Of a DNA stretch of 9,474 nucleotides, positions 1-7,384 are shown piece by piece. Within the stretch, counting starts at the first letter, position 1, and each line of letters starts with the position of its first letter. A program made the position numbers and the translations under genes. The stretch covers positions 1-9,474 of the forward strand of contig JACQMX010000078.1 in assembly GCA_016203375.1 (NCBI GenBank), read 5' to 3'. Below the pieces are notes generated by a model that saw only the letters and a program-made list of their open reading frames with translations, searched no databases and was not told the DNA's origin. Source of the stretch: Candidatus Woesearchaeota archaeon (lineage in GTDB: Archaea; Nanobdellota; Nanobdellia; Woesearchaeales; UBA12501).

Positions 1-84
1 ATGAGGTGAGAAAAAATCCCAAGCTATCTTCTACAAAAAGTAGGAAAAAAATCTTTTGTTGATATTCGCGGTCTCAGCGGCAAG

Positions 85-93
85 TATAATAAA
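85..93 (+). promoter_or_regulatory. Candidate TATA box
   Basis: TATAATAAA resembles an archaeal TATA element. A start site about 25 bp downstream would fall near 112-115. That is followed by a GGAGG SD at 124-128 and an ATG at 137, a complete promoter-leader-SD-start arrangement. The ATG opens only a 12-codon frame (MRFLFVFFLANS, then TGA at 173-175), so the promoter would make most sense for the downstream 199-654 gene if a frameshift or sequence error joins the two. The assignment is by motif and spacing only. Confidence 0.35.
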
Positions 94-123
94 GGAGATA
101 GCGAAGCGTTACAACCACCGCAT

Positions 124-136
124 GGAGGGTGGCAAT
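124..136 (+). promoter_or_regulatory. Strong SD (GGAGG) plus spacer before ATG 137
   Basis: GGAGG at 124-128 lies 8 nt before ATG 137, an ideal SD spacing. It is the best translation-initiation signal on the plus strand here. The frame it opens codes a hydrophobic signal-peptide-like start and stops after 12 codons, while the long hypothetical frame is offset by one base. Confidence 0.4.
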
Positions 137-198
137 ATGCGCTTTTTGTTTGTCTTCTTCCTTGCGAACAGCTGAAAATCAAAGGCTATGAGCTTCTT

Positions 199-654
199 AT
201 GGCATTGCGAAAGGTTCTAAAACCATTTCAGGGTACGTATACGGATAGCGGAAATTATGATTATCATAACTCTACAAAAACATATGATGTGTTGTATAAG
301 TATCTAAATTCTAGAAATCAAGAAGTTCAAGTCCGTGTAGAAGTGGATGAAAATATGATGAAAGCACTGCAAACTGGAAAACCACCAAAACGATTGCTTA
401 CGCCAAAAGGAGAAGTTAAAGCTATAGAAATTATCGGATCCCTGCAACTTGTTACCGACCTTCACGGAGAACTTTTCCCAAAGGATCATCGTGGATTCAA
501 TTTTGAGAAATACGCTGACGCATTCGGCGAACAACATCGTGGTATGGAATACAATGTGGAAGAGGAGTTAGATGTCATAAAGAACGTCGATGCCGCATTA
601 CGAAAAGCACCAGAATCAATTCGCTATTTGACATTTACGTATATCAATTGGTAA
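199..654 (+). CDS. Hypothetical protein, start unresolved
   Basis: I do not recognise this 151-residue protein. It is soluble-looking, with mixed charged and aromatic residues, no membrane segment and no cysteine after the ATG at 199. The C-terminal half (about residues 100-151) looks helical and acidic, then ends in a short aromatic strand (YLTFTYINW). The ATG at 199 is only a conservative start: no SD precedes it and no TATA box lies about 26 bp upstream. The same frame stays open back to base 10 (the TGA at 7-9 is the first upstream stop) but has no other ATG, GTG or TTG. Two alternatives exist. One is ATG 137, which has a TATA-like box and SD but lies in another frame, so it needs a -1 shift or an indel. 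The other is a non-standard start at ATC 16, which follows AGGTGA. The gene converges on the 677-997 gene, with 22 bp between stops that include a T5 run (666-670). It is a likely real gene of unknown function. Confidence 0.6.
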   Translation: MALRKVLKPFQGTYTDSGNYDYHNSTKTYDVLYKYLNSRNQEVQVRVEVDENMMKALQTGKPPKRLLTPKGEVKAIEIIGSLQLVTDLHGELFPKDHRGFNFEKYADAFGEQHRGMEYNVEEELDVIKNVDAALRKAPESIRYLTFTYINW

Positions 655-676
655 ATCTTAAAGTCTTTTTGATATT

Positions 677-997
677 CTAATAATGAAATATAAGAGGATT
701 AACACGGTCTCGGTACATTGAACAGGATTGCCAATATTGATGATTAAACTGATTCCATTGTTCACTAACGACTTCATATCGAGAGCCTTGTTGAGAATCG
801 CACCAATCACTCCCAAATACCAGGCTTCCTGCTCGTTCAATACACCATTTTGGTTTTGGTGTGGACATCAATCGTTCTGTAATCGCATTGAGACCGTCAG
901 CAAAATTTTTACACACTTCATTCTGGCTAGGAATATTTTTATCAGAAGCGATTAGTGCGCATAAGCCAATTGCAGTTGCAGCAAAAAGTTGTTTCAT
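677..997 (-). CDS. Small putative exported protein
   Basis: This is a 106-residue protein of no recognised family. Residues 1-18 look like a signal peptide: a Lys-containing start, then a hydrophobic run (LFAATAIGLCALIAS) with a plausible Ala-Ser cleavage region before residue 19. The predicted mature part has four cysteines (about 29, 52, 66, 92), enough for two disulfides outside the cell, and many Trp and Tyr residues (W51, W65, W81, W89). No lipobox fits, because the residue before C13 is Leu. It lies 55 bp downstream of nusA in the same direction, but a TATA-like box about 26 bp before its ATG suggests its own leaderless transcript. The stop is TAG at 677-679. Export is inferred from composition; function is unknown. 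Confidence 0.6.
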   Translation of the reverse strand: MKQLFAATAIGLCALIASDKNIPSQNEVCKNFADGLNAITERLMSTPKPKWCIERAGSLVFGSDWCDSQQGSRYEVVSEQWNQFNHQYWQSCSMYRDRVNPLIFHY

Positions 998-1019
998 AGT
1001 ACAAGCAGATTATCTGGTC

Positions 1020-1027
1020 TTTAAATA
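1020..1027 (-). promoter_or_regulatory. Putative TATA box of the exported-protein gene
   Basis: On the minus strand the sequence is CTATTTAAAG (1028-1019). Its centre is about 26 nt before the A of the ATG at 997, so transcription would begin at or next to the start codon. That is the usual geometry of a leaderless archaeal mRNA, and no SD precedes this ATG. It lies in the short gap after nusA, so it would separate this gene from the polymerase cluster. Confidence 0.5.
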
Positions 1028-1052
1028 GTTAATGGAGCAATAATTAATGGAT

Positions 1053-1475
1053 TTATACAACCTTTATCTCCTTCAGCGCCGGGAAAAACCTGCGCACATT
1101 CTCCTCAAGGTTGCGAAGATTCTGCGCGTTCCGGCCAATCAGCAAGCCTTTTGTCTTCATGTCTTCATCATGGAGAATAACAACATCATCCTGCTGTTCG
1201 ACTGTGGTCACGCGCAACGGCATAATCATGTTCTTGATAAACTGCAATAAATCATCAGCGTACTCTACAACCTTAATGCGCTTCTTGAACGCTTGCTCTA
1301 ATCGTTTCACGTTCGTACCGCCTTTGCCAACCGCCTTACCAAGCTCACCTGGCATGACGACAAAGGTTACCATGTCAATGTGTTTATCCACATAACAGTC
1401 CTTTAATTTTGCGTAGGTGGCTTTCTCGAAGAAAGACATCGCCTTGAGAAGTTCCGCGTCGTACTTGATCGTCAT
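1053..1475 (-). CDS. nusA: Archaeal NusA-like factor, two KH domains
   Basis: This 140-residue protein is the short archaeal form of the transcription factor NusA. It consists of tandem RNA-binding KH domains and lacks the bacterial polymerase-binding N-terminal and S1 domains. KH1 spans roughly residues 32-80 with its GxxG loop at 50-53 (AVGKGGTNV). KH2 spans about 85-135, with the loop at 114-117 reading GRNA, so the last Gly is replaced by Ala. It starts 1 nt after the rpl30e stop, so the two are almost certainly co-translated. The position downstream of the polymerase genes and rpl30e is the classical archaeal order. In many archaea rps12 and rps7 come next; here the next gene is an unrelated small protein. 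The role in archaea is inferred from the family: binding nascent RNA during elongation or termination. Confidence 0.93.
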   Translation of the reverse strand: MTIKYDAELLKAMSFFEKATYAKLKDCYVDKHIDMVTFVVMPGELGKAVGKGGTNVKRLEQAFKKRIKVVEYADDLLQFIKNMIMPLRVTTVEQQDDVVILHDEDMKTKGLLIGRNAQNLRNLEENVRRFFPALKEIKVV

Positions 1476-1476
1476 C

Positions 1477-1743
1477 TTACTTTGGCACGCTCAGAACGGA
1501 GATAACAAACGGCTTCCTGCAAATGGTACCAAGCTCGTCATTTGGAATGGCAAGCTGAACCACGGTTGCGCCGGAAAGCTCTGCATAATACGCAATATCT
1601 GCCTTTACGCCTTCGGGGCAGTTTGTAGTGACGTACACCTTGCTCACTTTCCCCAATTTCAAATTCTTAATCGTCTCTTCCCGGCCGAAATAAAGCTTGC
1701 CGGTCTTTGCGATTTTCTTGATCTCTTCAATAACGTCTGCCAT
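1477..1743 (-). CDS. rpl30e: Large-subunit ribosomal protein L30e
   Basis: This 88-residue protein belongs to the L7Ae/L30e/S12e/Gadd45 RNA-binding family and is slightly short for archaeal L30e (about 100 residues). Visible hallmarks are the N-terminal helix followed by TGKLYFGREETIKNLKLGK (14-32), the VYVTTNCPEG strand-turn (37-45), YYAELSGATVV (52-62) and the C-terminal ELGTICRKPFVISVL (70-84). It binds rRNA in the 50S subunit, probably at a kink-turn, as family members do. It lies between rpoA2 (38 bp gap) and nusA (1 nt gap). A TTTTTAAAG box about 27 nt before its ATG may drive it independently of the polymerase genes, since no convincing SD precedes the start. Confidence 0.95.
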   Translation of the reverse strand: MADVIEEIKKIAKTGKLYFGREETIKNLKLGKVSKVYVTTNCPEGVKADIAYYAELSGATVVQLAIPNDELGTICRKPFVISVLSVPK

Positions 1744-1765
1744 AAACCATCACGAAAAATCAGTC

Positions 1766-1775
1766 CTTTAAAAAG
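1766..1775 (-). promoter_or_regulatory. Putative internal TATA box before rpl30e
   Basis: CTTTTTAAAG on the minus strand is centred about 27 nt before the rpl30e ATG at 1743. That is the spacing for a leaderless start. It shares the core TTTAAAG and spacing with the box upstream of the 677-997 gene. The T5 run could alternatively be part of a weak terminator for the polymerase transcript. The call rests on motif and spacing only. Confidence 0.4.
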
Positions 1776-1781
1776 TTAACC

Positions 1782-2918
1782 TCACTTCTTTGCGTCCACG
1801 ATAAGACTAGGTAAGCCAGTGCCAATGGGCAACGGCTGGTTGATCATGACATTTTCCACAACCGAATTTAGCTTGTCCACTTCGCCAACTAACGCGGCGT
1901 CGATAATGTGCTTAATGGGTGTCTCGAAGGATGCTCGCGCCAAGACAGAAGCCTTTTCTTGCACAATGCCGTATCGGGTGATTCCCTTAAGATCGCCGGA
2001 GAAGCACATCATATCCGCGACAAGCATGATATGGCGCTTGTCGATGTTCAAGCCTTGACTATCAACAACTTTCAAAATCTCATTGATAATCGCTTGTCTG
2101 GCAGCTTCTACGCCGAGAACCTCTCCAATCTCATAGACATCATTCGAAACAGTTCGCACTGGATCCACGAATTCGAGTTCGAGAACCTTTCGAAGATTGG
2201 TACCGGCAGTGATGATGATAAATTCATCGCCACGCTTCACTGGCAAGACCTGCAAGATGCCCTTAATGCCTTGCACATACGCGTCCTTAATTTTCTCTTT
2301 GAGCTTATAGACCTCGTTAAGGCTGCTTTCTTTGCTGCTTGTCTTAACGACAACAAGATCGTCATCCTTGAGCTTAAGGTTGACCTTCATCGCCTTCTCG
2401 ATATTCTTGACTAAGGTGGAAGGGGTCAAGCCAACTTCTTCGAGCTTTTGCTTGTCAAGCTTTATTTCAATGGTTGAATCAGCGAGATTGATCTCGAATT
2501 CTGACGCGACATCGCACACTTTTGTTTCCTTGACCATCAATGCAATCTTTTTAATGTCCTTGCCTGTGCTATATGGTTTTTGGAGATAGATCTCCATCAT
2601 TGGTGTGCTCAAGGCTTTTCTGCCGTCGAGGATTTCAATGATACGAGGTAGACCGGTAGTGACGTTCATCTCCGCCACACCAGCGAAGTGGAAGGTGTTC
2701 AGTGTCATCTGCGTACCCGGTTCGCCAATGGACTCGGCAGAAATAACGCCAACGCTCTCGCCAGGCTCTATCGCCATCTCTTCATATTCCTTGAGCGTTA
2801 ATTCAAGAACCTTCTTCAATTGCGCTTTGGTTATCTTTTCGGGGGCATTCTTCCTGATATTTTCAAGTATCGCTGGGGGAAGCTTATCCTCATATTCCTT
2901 GAAAAGCTCTTCATCCAT
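1782..2918 (-). CDS. rpoA2: RNA polymerase subunit A'' (Rpo1C)
   Basis: This is the C-terminal part of the archaeal largest polymerase subunit, 378 residues, a normal length for A''. It pairs with A' to complete the active centre. The trigger loop lies at about residues 60-92 and contains [20 protein letters not shown], nearly identical to the eukaryotic Rpb1 loop, including M71 and H77, which contact the incoming NTP. A less conserved jaw/cleft segment follows (about 100-280), and the C-terminal part (about 290-360) includes [17 protein letters not shown]. An SD, AGGTGA at 2925-2930, overlaps the A' stop codon and sits 6 nt before the ATG, indicating translational coupling. The gap to rpoA1 is 11 bp. 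Confidence 0.97.
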   Translation of the reverse strand: MDEELFKEYEDKLPPAILENIRKNAPEKITKAQLKKVLELTLKEYEEMAIEPGESVGVISAESIGEPGTQMTLNTFHFAGVAEMNVTTGLPRIIEILDGRKALSTPMMEIYLQKPYSTGKDIKKIALMVKETKVCDVASEFEINLADSTIEIKLDKQKLEEVGLTPSTLVKNIEKAMKVNLKLKDDDLVVVKTSSKESSLNEVYKLKEKIKDAYVQGIKGILQVLPVKRGDEFIIITAGTNLRKVLELEFVDPVRTVSNDVYEIGEVLGVEAARQAIINEILKVVDSQGLNIDKRHIMLVADMMCFSGDLKGITRYGIVQEKASVLARASFETPIKHIIDAALVGEVDKLNSVVENVMINQPLPIGTGLPSLIVDAKK

Positions 2919-2929
2919 GAGTGTTCACC

Positions 2930-5536
2930 TTATTCGTTCATGACTTGCTCAATGAGGCGCTTCACGTTAATCGTGCCGCCTTCGCTTTTGGAAATGTCAA
3001 TATTATCTTCGCCATACTGGAACTGAACAATCTTGCCGCTGGCGTCTCGCACCGTATGATCGTACTCGACGCGCAAGTCTTGCATCGCGTTGGCAAGCCG
3101 GCGATAAAGATAACCAGATTTTGGTGTACGCAAAGCGGTATCCATCAACGAGTCTCTTCCTGTCATTGCCGCGAAGAAGAACTCGCTTGGGCTAAGGCCA
3201 GTTTTGAAGCCATAGCGAATAAAGCCGCGAGCGCTTGGCATGAGATCATTCCTATTGAAGCAGGAAAGTGTACGATCAGCGTAGCCAAGGTCGATACGCT
3301 TGCCGCGCATAGCCTGCTGGCCGACACACGCCGCCATCTGCGCCATGTTGATCGGCGTTCCTCTGCCTCCAGAACGCGACATGGTGATGGTGCCAGTTTT
3401 CTCTTTCGCATACTCTGTTACGAGCGAGCCAATCTTGTTTCTGCCCTTGTTGAGCACTTCCAAAATGCGCAATTCAAGCGTCTCGAGCAAAGTCTTTCCC
3501 GGGAAAACCTCAAGTTCTCGACTGTGATATGACTTAATGAGCATGTCCACATCCTGCTCCGCCTTGTCAAGCACGTCTTGTATCTTCTTCTTTGCCTCTT
3601 CAGGCAAGTCAGTATCAGCGATACCCGCGGAGAATCCAACTTTCATGAGCGTGAAGACGCCAAGCCTAAAAAGGCGGCCAAGGAACTCCATTGTGTAGCG
3701 CTGTCCATGCTTCTTGTGTATCGTACGGAGAAGCAGACCAGCGCCCTGACCTATATTGGCGGAATCCATAATGCCTTGTAGTAGTTTGCCATTCTTAATG
3801 ACAACATGAGCACTATCATGGCATTCAGCTTCCTTGCTCTTGCAGCTTTTTGAATGACCATTGAAGGAAAAGTCTTCTGGCAAGAGCGCGCTAAAGACAT
3901 CTTTCCCAGTAATGGTCTTCTTTGCTGGAAGCTTGCTGTAATCCGTAACGCCAACTTGTGTCAATAAATCAATGGCATCTTCTCGTGACATCTCTAGATC
4001 TTTTGTAAGAATATATAGGCCAGTAATGGAGTCTTGTACACAGCCGATGATGCTTAGACCATATCGCGGGGAAATAAGCTGTGTTTCCACCATCATGAGG
4101 ATTTCCGCTTCAGCGCGAGCCTCTTCTGTTTGGGGAATGTGCAGGTTCATCTCGTCGCCGTCGAAATCCGCGTTGTATGGATGACAGACTGCTGGATTAA
4201 GCCTAAAGGTTTTATCAGGCAATACGCGAACGCGATGCGCCATCATTGACATACGGTGGAGTGATGGCTGTCGGTTAAACACGGCAACATCACCATCCAT
4301 AAGATGGCGTTCAATAATATAACCAGGCTGGATTTCCTCGAGCAGCTGCTCTTGCGTTTCATCAGTGATCTTTTTTTTCTTGCCATCCGGTCGAACAATG
4401 TAGTTGGAGCCAGGGTAGCTCTTTGGTCCGCGCTTGACAAACTCTTTCAAATAAGCCATATTCCATTCAGTAATGCGCTCCGGCACGGTAAGCTTCATAG
4501 CGACAACATAGGGCACGCCAACCTCACCAATAGCAATCATTGGATCTGGGCTAATGACCGTTCTTGCGCTGAAGTTGGTACGCTTTCCAGCGAGATTATG
4601 CCTAATGCGGCCTTCCTTGCTTTTGATGCGCTCGCTGATCGTCTTCAATGGTTGTCCGGAACGATGACGCGCAGGAGGCAATTGAGCGATGTCGTTATCA
4701 AAGAATGTGGTAACGTGGTACTGGAGCAGGTCCCAAAGATCCTCGATGATAATTTCTGGCGCGCCAGCGTTTATGTTTTCGAACAAGCGCTGATTGATAC
4801 GAACAATATCACCAAGTTTATGGGTAAGGTCATCTTCAGAGCGCTCACCAGATTCAAGAGTGATGGATGGCCGGATAGTAACTGGAGGAATAGGCATGAC
4901 GGTAAGCACTGCCCATTCTGGTCGCATGACTTGTGGATTAATGCCAAACACGGTACAATCTTCATCGCTGAGCTTTTCCATTCGTGTACGTATCTCAATT
5001 GGAGAAATTCGCTTGTCCGCTTCAATAAAGGTATATGGCTTTTCAAGGGCGATCTTCAACTGGCGCGCCTTACAGTGCGGACATTTATTGATAGTCTTTA
5101 AGCTCGCGATAATTTCTTTTACTTTCCTTCGTCTTCCTTCAAGGCCGCCTTCCTTTTCTGCAGCGTCAAGCTCGCCAGAAAATTTATCCACTTTATTCTT
5201 CGGAATGAGAACCTTGGCGCATTCTCGACAAGTACAGCGGAGAAGCGTGAGGACAAGACCGACAAACTTGATATGGATGATAGGACGCGCAAGTTCGATG
5301 TAGCCAAAGTGGCCAGTACATTCCTTCAGCTTGCTGCCGCACGTCTTACACTTGAGACCTGGATCAATAACACCGAGACGAATGTCCAAGAGACCGCCAT
5401 CTACTGGATAGCCCTCTTTGTCATAAAGTTCTGGCGTAACGATCTTCGCTGAAGCCATCTTCTTGATGAGCTTTGGTGATAGCATACCAAATACCAGGCT
5501 GTCAACCTTCTTGTATGTGAAACGCTCTTTGTCCAT
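2930..5536 (-). CDS. rpoA1: RNA polymerase subunit A' (Rpo1N)
   Basis: This is the N-terminal part of the largest polymerase subunit, 868 residues, the usual size, with no intein. Zinc site 1 is C63, C66, C73, H76 (the clamp CxxC...CTGH motif). Zinc site 2 is C103, C106, C152, C155. The RTNFSARTVISPDP segment is the lid/switch region near residue 330. The metal-binding NADFDGDEMNLH motif begins at N455, so D457, D459 and D461 hold the catalytic Mg. A Cys/His-bearing insert (KSCKSKEAECHDSAH) lies in the funnel region. The bridge helix is near the C-terminus (FFAAMTGRDSLMDTALRTPKS), and the protein ends soon after, as A' does. The SD GAGGT at 5542-5546 is 5 nt before the ATG. It is 22 bp downstream of rpoB1 in the same operon. 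Confidence 0.98.
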   Translation of the reverse strand: MDKERFTYKKVDSLVFGMLSPKLIKKMASAKIVTPELYDKEGYPVDGGLLDIRLGVIDPGLKCKTCGSKLKECTGHFGYIELARPIIHIKFVGLVLTLLRCTCRECAKVLIPKNKVDKFSGELDAAEKEGGLEGRRRKVKEIIASLKTINKCPHCKARQLKIALEKPYTFIEADKRISPIEIRTRMEKLSDEDCTVFGINPQVMRPEWAVLTVMPIPPVTIRPSITLESGERSEDDLTHKLGDIVRINQRLFENINAGAPEIIIEDLWDLLQYHVTTFFDNDIAQLPPARHRSGQPLKTISERIKSKEGRIRHNLAGKRTNFSARTVISPDPMIAIGEVGVPYVVAMKLTVPERITEWNMAYLKEFVKRGPKSYPGSNYIVRPDGKKKKITDETQEQLLEEIQPGYIIERHLMDGDVAVFNRQPSLHRMSMMAHRVRVLPDKTFRLNPAVCHPYNADFDGDEMNLHIPQTEEARAEAEILMMVETQLISPRYGLSIIGCVQDSITGLYILTKDLEMSREDAIDLLTQVGVTDYSKLPAKKTITGKDVFSALLPEDFSFNGHSKSCKSKEAECHDSAHVVIKNGKLLQGIMDSANIGQGAGLLLRTIHKKHGQRYTMEFLGRLFRLGVFTLMKVGFSAGIADTDLPEEAKKKIQDVLDKAEQDVDMLIKSYHSRELEVFPGKTLLETLELRILEVLNKGRNKIGSLVTEYAKEKTGTITMSRSGGRGTPINMAQMAACVGQQAMRGKRIDLGYADRTLSCFNRNDLMPSARGFIRYGFKTGLSPSEFFFAAMTGRDSLMDTALRTPKSGYLYRRLANAMQDLRVEYDHTVRDASGKIVQFQYGEDNIDISKSEGGTINVKRLIEQVMNE

Positions 5537-5546
5537 TGTCTACCTC

Positions 5547-5574
5547 AGTATTTTGTTCTTAGTATTTTGTTTTT
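5547..5574. repeat. 14-bp tandem duplication at the rpoB1/rpoA1 junction
   Basis: Two adjacent 14-bp copies (AGTATTTTGTTCTT at 5547-5560 and AGTATTTTGTTTTT at 5561-5574) match at 13 of 14 positions. The second copy codes the last B' residues (KTKY); the first lies after the B' stop, which spans the junction, and runs up to the rpoA1 SD. It is probably a replication-slippage duplication that lengthened the intergenic spacer. Confidence 0.75.
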
Positions 5575-7364
5575 AACTGGAGTTTTGGATAAACACCTAA
5601 TGCTTTGAATTCGTCTAAGATGAGTTTGAACGCGTAAGACATCTCGATGTCAGAAATTTCCACATTATCGCCACAGATAGGGCAGTAGCTTTGGTCCTTG
5701 AATTCATTGTAGATAGCAACCATGCCGCAGCTCTCGCAGACGGGGACAACAGTTTTATCCGAATCAAAGCGCTCCTTCAAGAGCAAGGCCGCGCCATGTG
5801 CGACGAATGTATCCTTCTCCATTTCTCCTAAGCGCAAGCCACCTTCCTTGGAACGGCCTTCTGTTGGCTGTCGTGTCAGGAGTTGGATTGGACCGCGAGC
5901 GCGAGAGTGGAGCTTGTTCGCTACCATGTGCTTCAGCTTGAGATAATACATGTTGCCAATGAAGATCTTTGCTTGATACTGTTCTCCAGTTTCGCCATTG
6001 TACATGGTTTCTGTGCCATTTTCCCTAAAGCCAAACTGGAGAAGCAACTTGCGCAACGCGGCTTCTGGCTCTGAATCAAAGGTTGTACCATCAATATACC
6101 TACCAGTAAGGGCGCCAACTTTGCCGCCGATGAGTTCGATTAAGTGAGAGATAGTCATACGCGAAGGAATACCGTGTGGCGAGAAGATAAGATCTGGCAC
6201 AATGCCTGATGCGGAGAATGGCATGTCTGCATGAGGCACGATTAAGCCGACAACACCTTTCTGGCCATGTCGAGAAGTGAACTTATCACCAACCTCAGGA
6301 ATGCGCTGATCGCGCAAGCGGACTTGTACAAGCTTGTTGCCTTCCTCATTTTCCGTGATGCAGACAAAGTCAACAATTCCTTCTTCGCCATGTTTCATGC
6401 CAAGGGAACTTTCTCGTCTTGTGTTTGAGGCAAGATTGTATTCTTCAAGGCTGCTCAGGAAGCGCGGAGGAGATGTTTTTCCAATAACCACATCGCCTTC
6501 CTTGACTTGCGCTTCTGGATAAATAATGCCGTCCTCTTCTAGGAAGCGGTAATCACGCTCTGACTTATACCCCTTAACCTCTTTATCAGGAATCGAAATT
6601 TCATCCGTAAGGCCACCAGCGTAGCGAAGTTCTTCGGTGATCGCGGGCCTGAAGTAGGTCGATCGCCCCATGCCTCTATCGATAGAGCCTTTGTTGAGAA
6701 TGACCGCGTCTTCCATATTATAGCCTTTGTAGGCCATGACCGCAACCACGATATTTTGTCCTGATGGATGCTTTTCGTACATGGACGTTTCATGCGTCAG
6801 CGTTGTCACGATAGGTCTCTGCGCACTGTGCAGAATGTTAACATCCATGTCCATGCGGACAGAGAAGTTTGCCGCGTACAAGCCAAGACTTTGTTTTTGG
6901 TTCTTCGCTCCCATTGCGATACGCGCGCCAGGAGAATGATTTGCATAAGGAACAAGACTACCACACAAGCCAAAGATATCAATCGGTGAAATTTCGAGAT
7001 GCGTATGCTGCTTGGTAAGTTCGTTTTCATAGAACGCAATAAATGTGCCTTCTTCTTCAGCGGCATCAAGGTATTCGATAACGCCTTGTTTGAGAAGGTC
7101 GCTGAAGGTAAGCTCGCTCTTTTCCAGCTGGGTAATGTGTTTTTCCGTGAGTAATGACTTGCCATCTTTCACGACAATAAGTGGCCGTCGCAATCTACCA
7201 CGCAAGCTTTCAACGTGAATCTCATTCTTCTTTTTATCATAAGAAACATTCACATTGCTCGACAGGTCGGCTTTTCGCCTGCTGTCTACAATATTCTGTA
7301 CAAATTGTTCAGGATTTTCAACATCTCCTACATATCTGCTGTTGAGATAAACTTCGGTTGTCAT
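5559..7364 (-). CDS. rpoB1: RNA polymerase subunit B' (Rpo2C)
   Basis: This is the C-terminal part of the split second-largest subunit, 601 residues, as expected for B'. Recognisable parts: the N-terminal VYLNSRYVGDVENP and RGRLRRPLIVV (about 5-65); GYNMEDAVILNKGSIDRG (214-231), whose E218-D219 pair lies near the second active-site metal; the MKHGEEG loop (323-329); KFTSRHGQKGVVGLI (361-375), with K361 and K369 matching the conserved active-site lysines; DLIFSPHGIPSRMTI (391-405); and RQPTEGRSKEGGLRLGEME (498-516), the anchor/hybrid-binding region. A C-terminal zinc site is formed by C543, C546, C561 and C564. It follows rpoB2 by 20 bp. No SD is obvious before ATG 7364. A 14-bp tandem duplication covers the stop codon. 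Confidence 0.97.
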   Translation of the reverse strand: MTTEVYLNSRYVGDVENPEQFVQNIVDSRRKADLSSNVNVSYDKKKNEIHVESLRGRLRRPLIVVKDGKSLLTEKHITQLEKSELTFSDLLKQGVIEYLDAAEEEGTFIAFYENELTKQHTHLEISPIDIFGLCGSLVPYANHSPGARIAMGAKNQKQSLGLYAANFSVRMDMDVNILHSAQRPIVTTLTHETSMYEKHPSGQNIVVAVMAYKGYNMEDAVILNKGSIDRGMGRSTYFRPAITEELRYAGGLTDEISIPDKEVKGYKSERDYRFLEEDGIIYPEAQVKEGDVVIGKTSPPRFLSSLEEYNLASNTRRESSLGMKHGEEGIVDFVCITENEEGNKLVQVRLRDQRIPEVGDKFTSRHGQKGVVGLIVPHADMPFSASGIVPDLIFSPHGIPSRMTISHLIELIGGKVGALTGRYIDGTTFDSEPEAALRKLLLQFGFRENGTETMYNGETGEQYQAKIFIGNMYYLKLKHMVANKLHSRARGPIQLLTRQPTEGRSKEGGLRLGEMEKDTFVAHGAALLLKERFDSDKTVVPVCESCGMVAIYNEFKDQSYCPICGDNVEISDIEMSYAFKLILDEFKALGVYPKLQLKTKY

Positions 7365-7384
7365 GGGTATCAGGATTTTTATTT

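Noticed and set aside
115..132. CCACC/GGTGG hairpin as a regulatory stem
   Set aside because: Only 5 bp with an 8-nt loop; its right arm overlaps the SD region but the pairing is too weak to claim.
677..955. Open frames in other frames within the exported-protein gene
   Set aside because: They have no SD or TATA support, and the 677-997 minus frame has a signal-like start plus a correctly spaced TATA box.
1908..2414. Plus-strand open frame (168 codons) opposite rpoA2
   Set aside because: It is antisense to the A'' C-terminal half, with no family resemblance.
4304..5101. Long plus-strand open frame (265 codons) inside rpoA1
   Set aside because: It lies antisense to the strongly conserved A' clamp and active-site region; its translation resembles no family and follows from the codon use of rpoA1.
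7365..7384. Frameshift or sequence error splitting rpoB
   Set aside because: Both halves have normal lengths and ends for B'' and B', and the break is at the known archaeal split point with a 20-bp gap.
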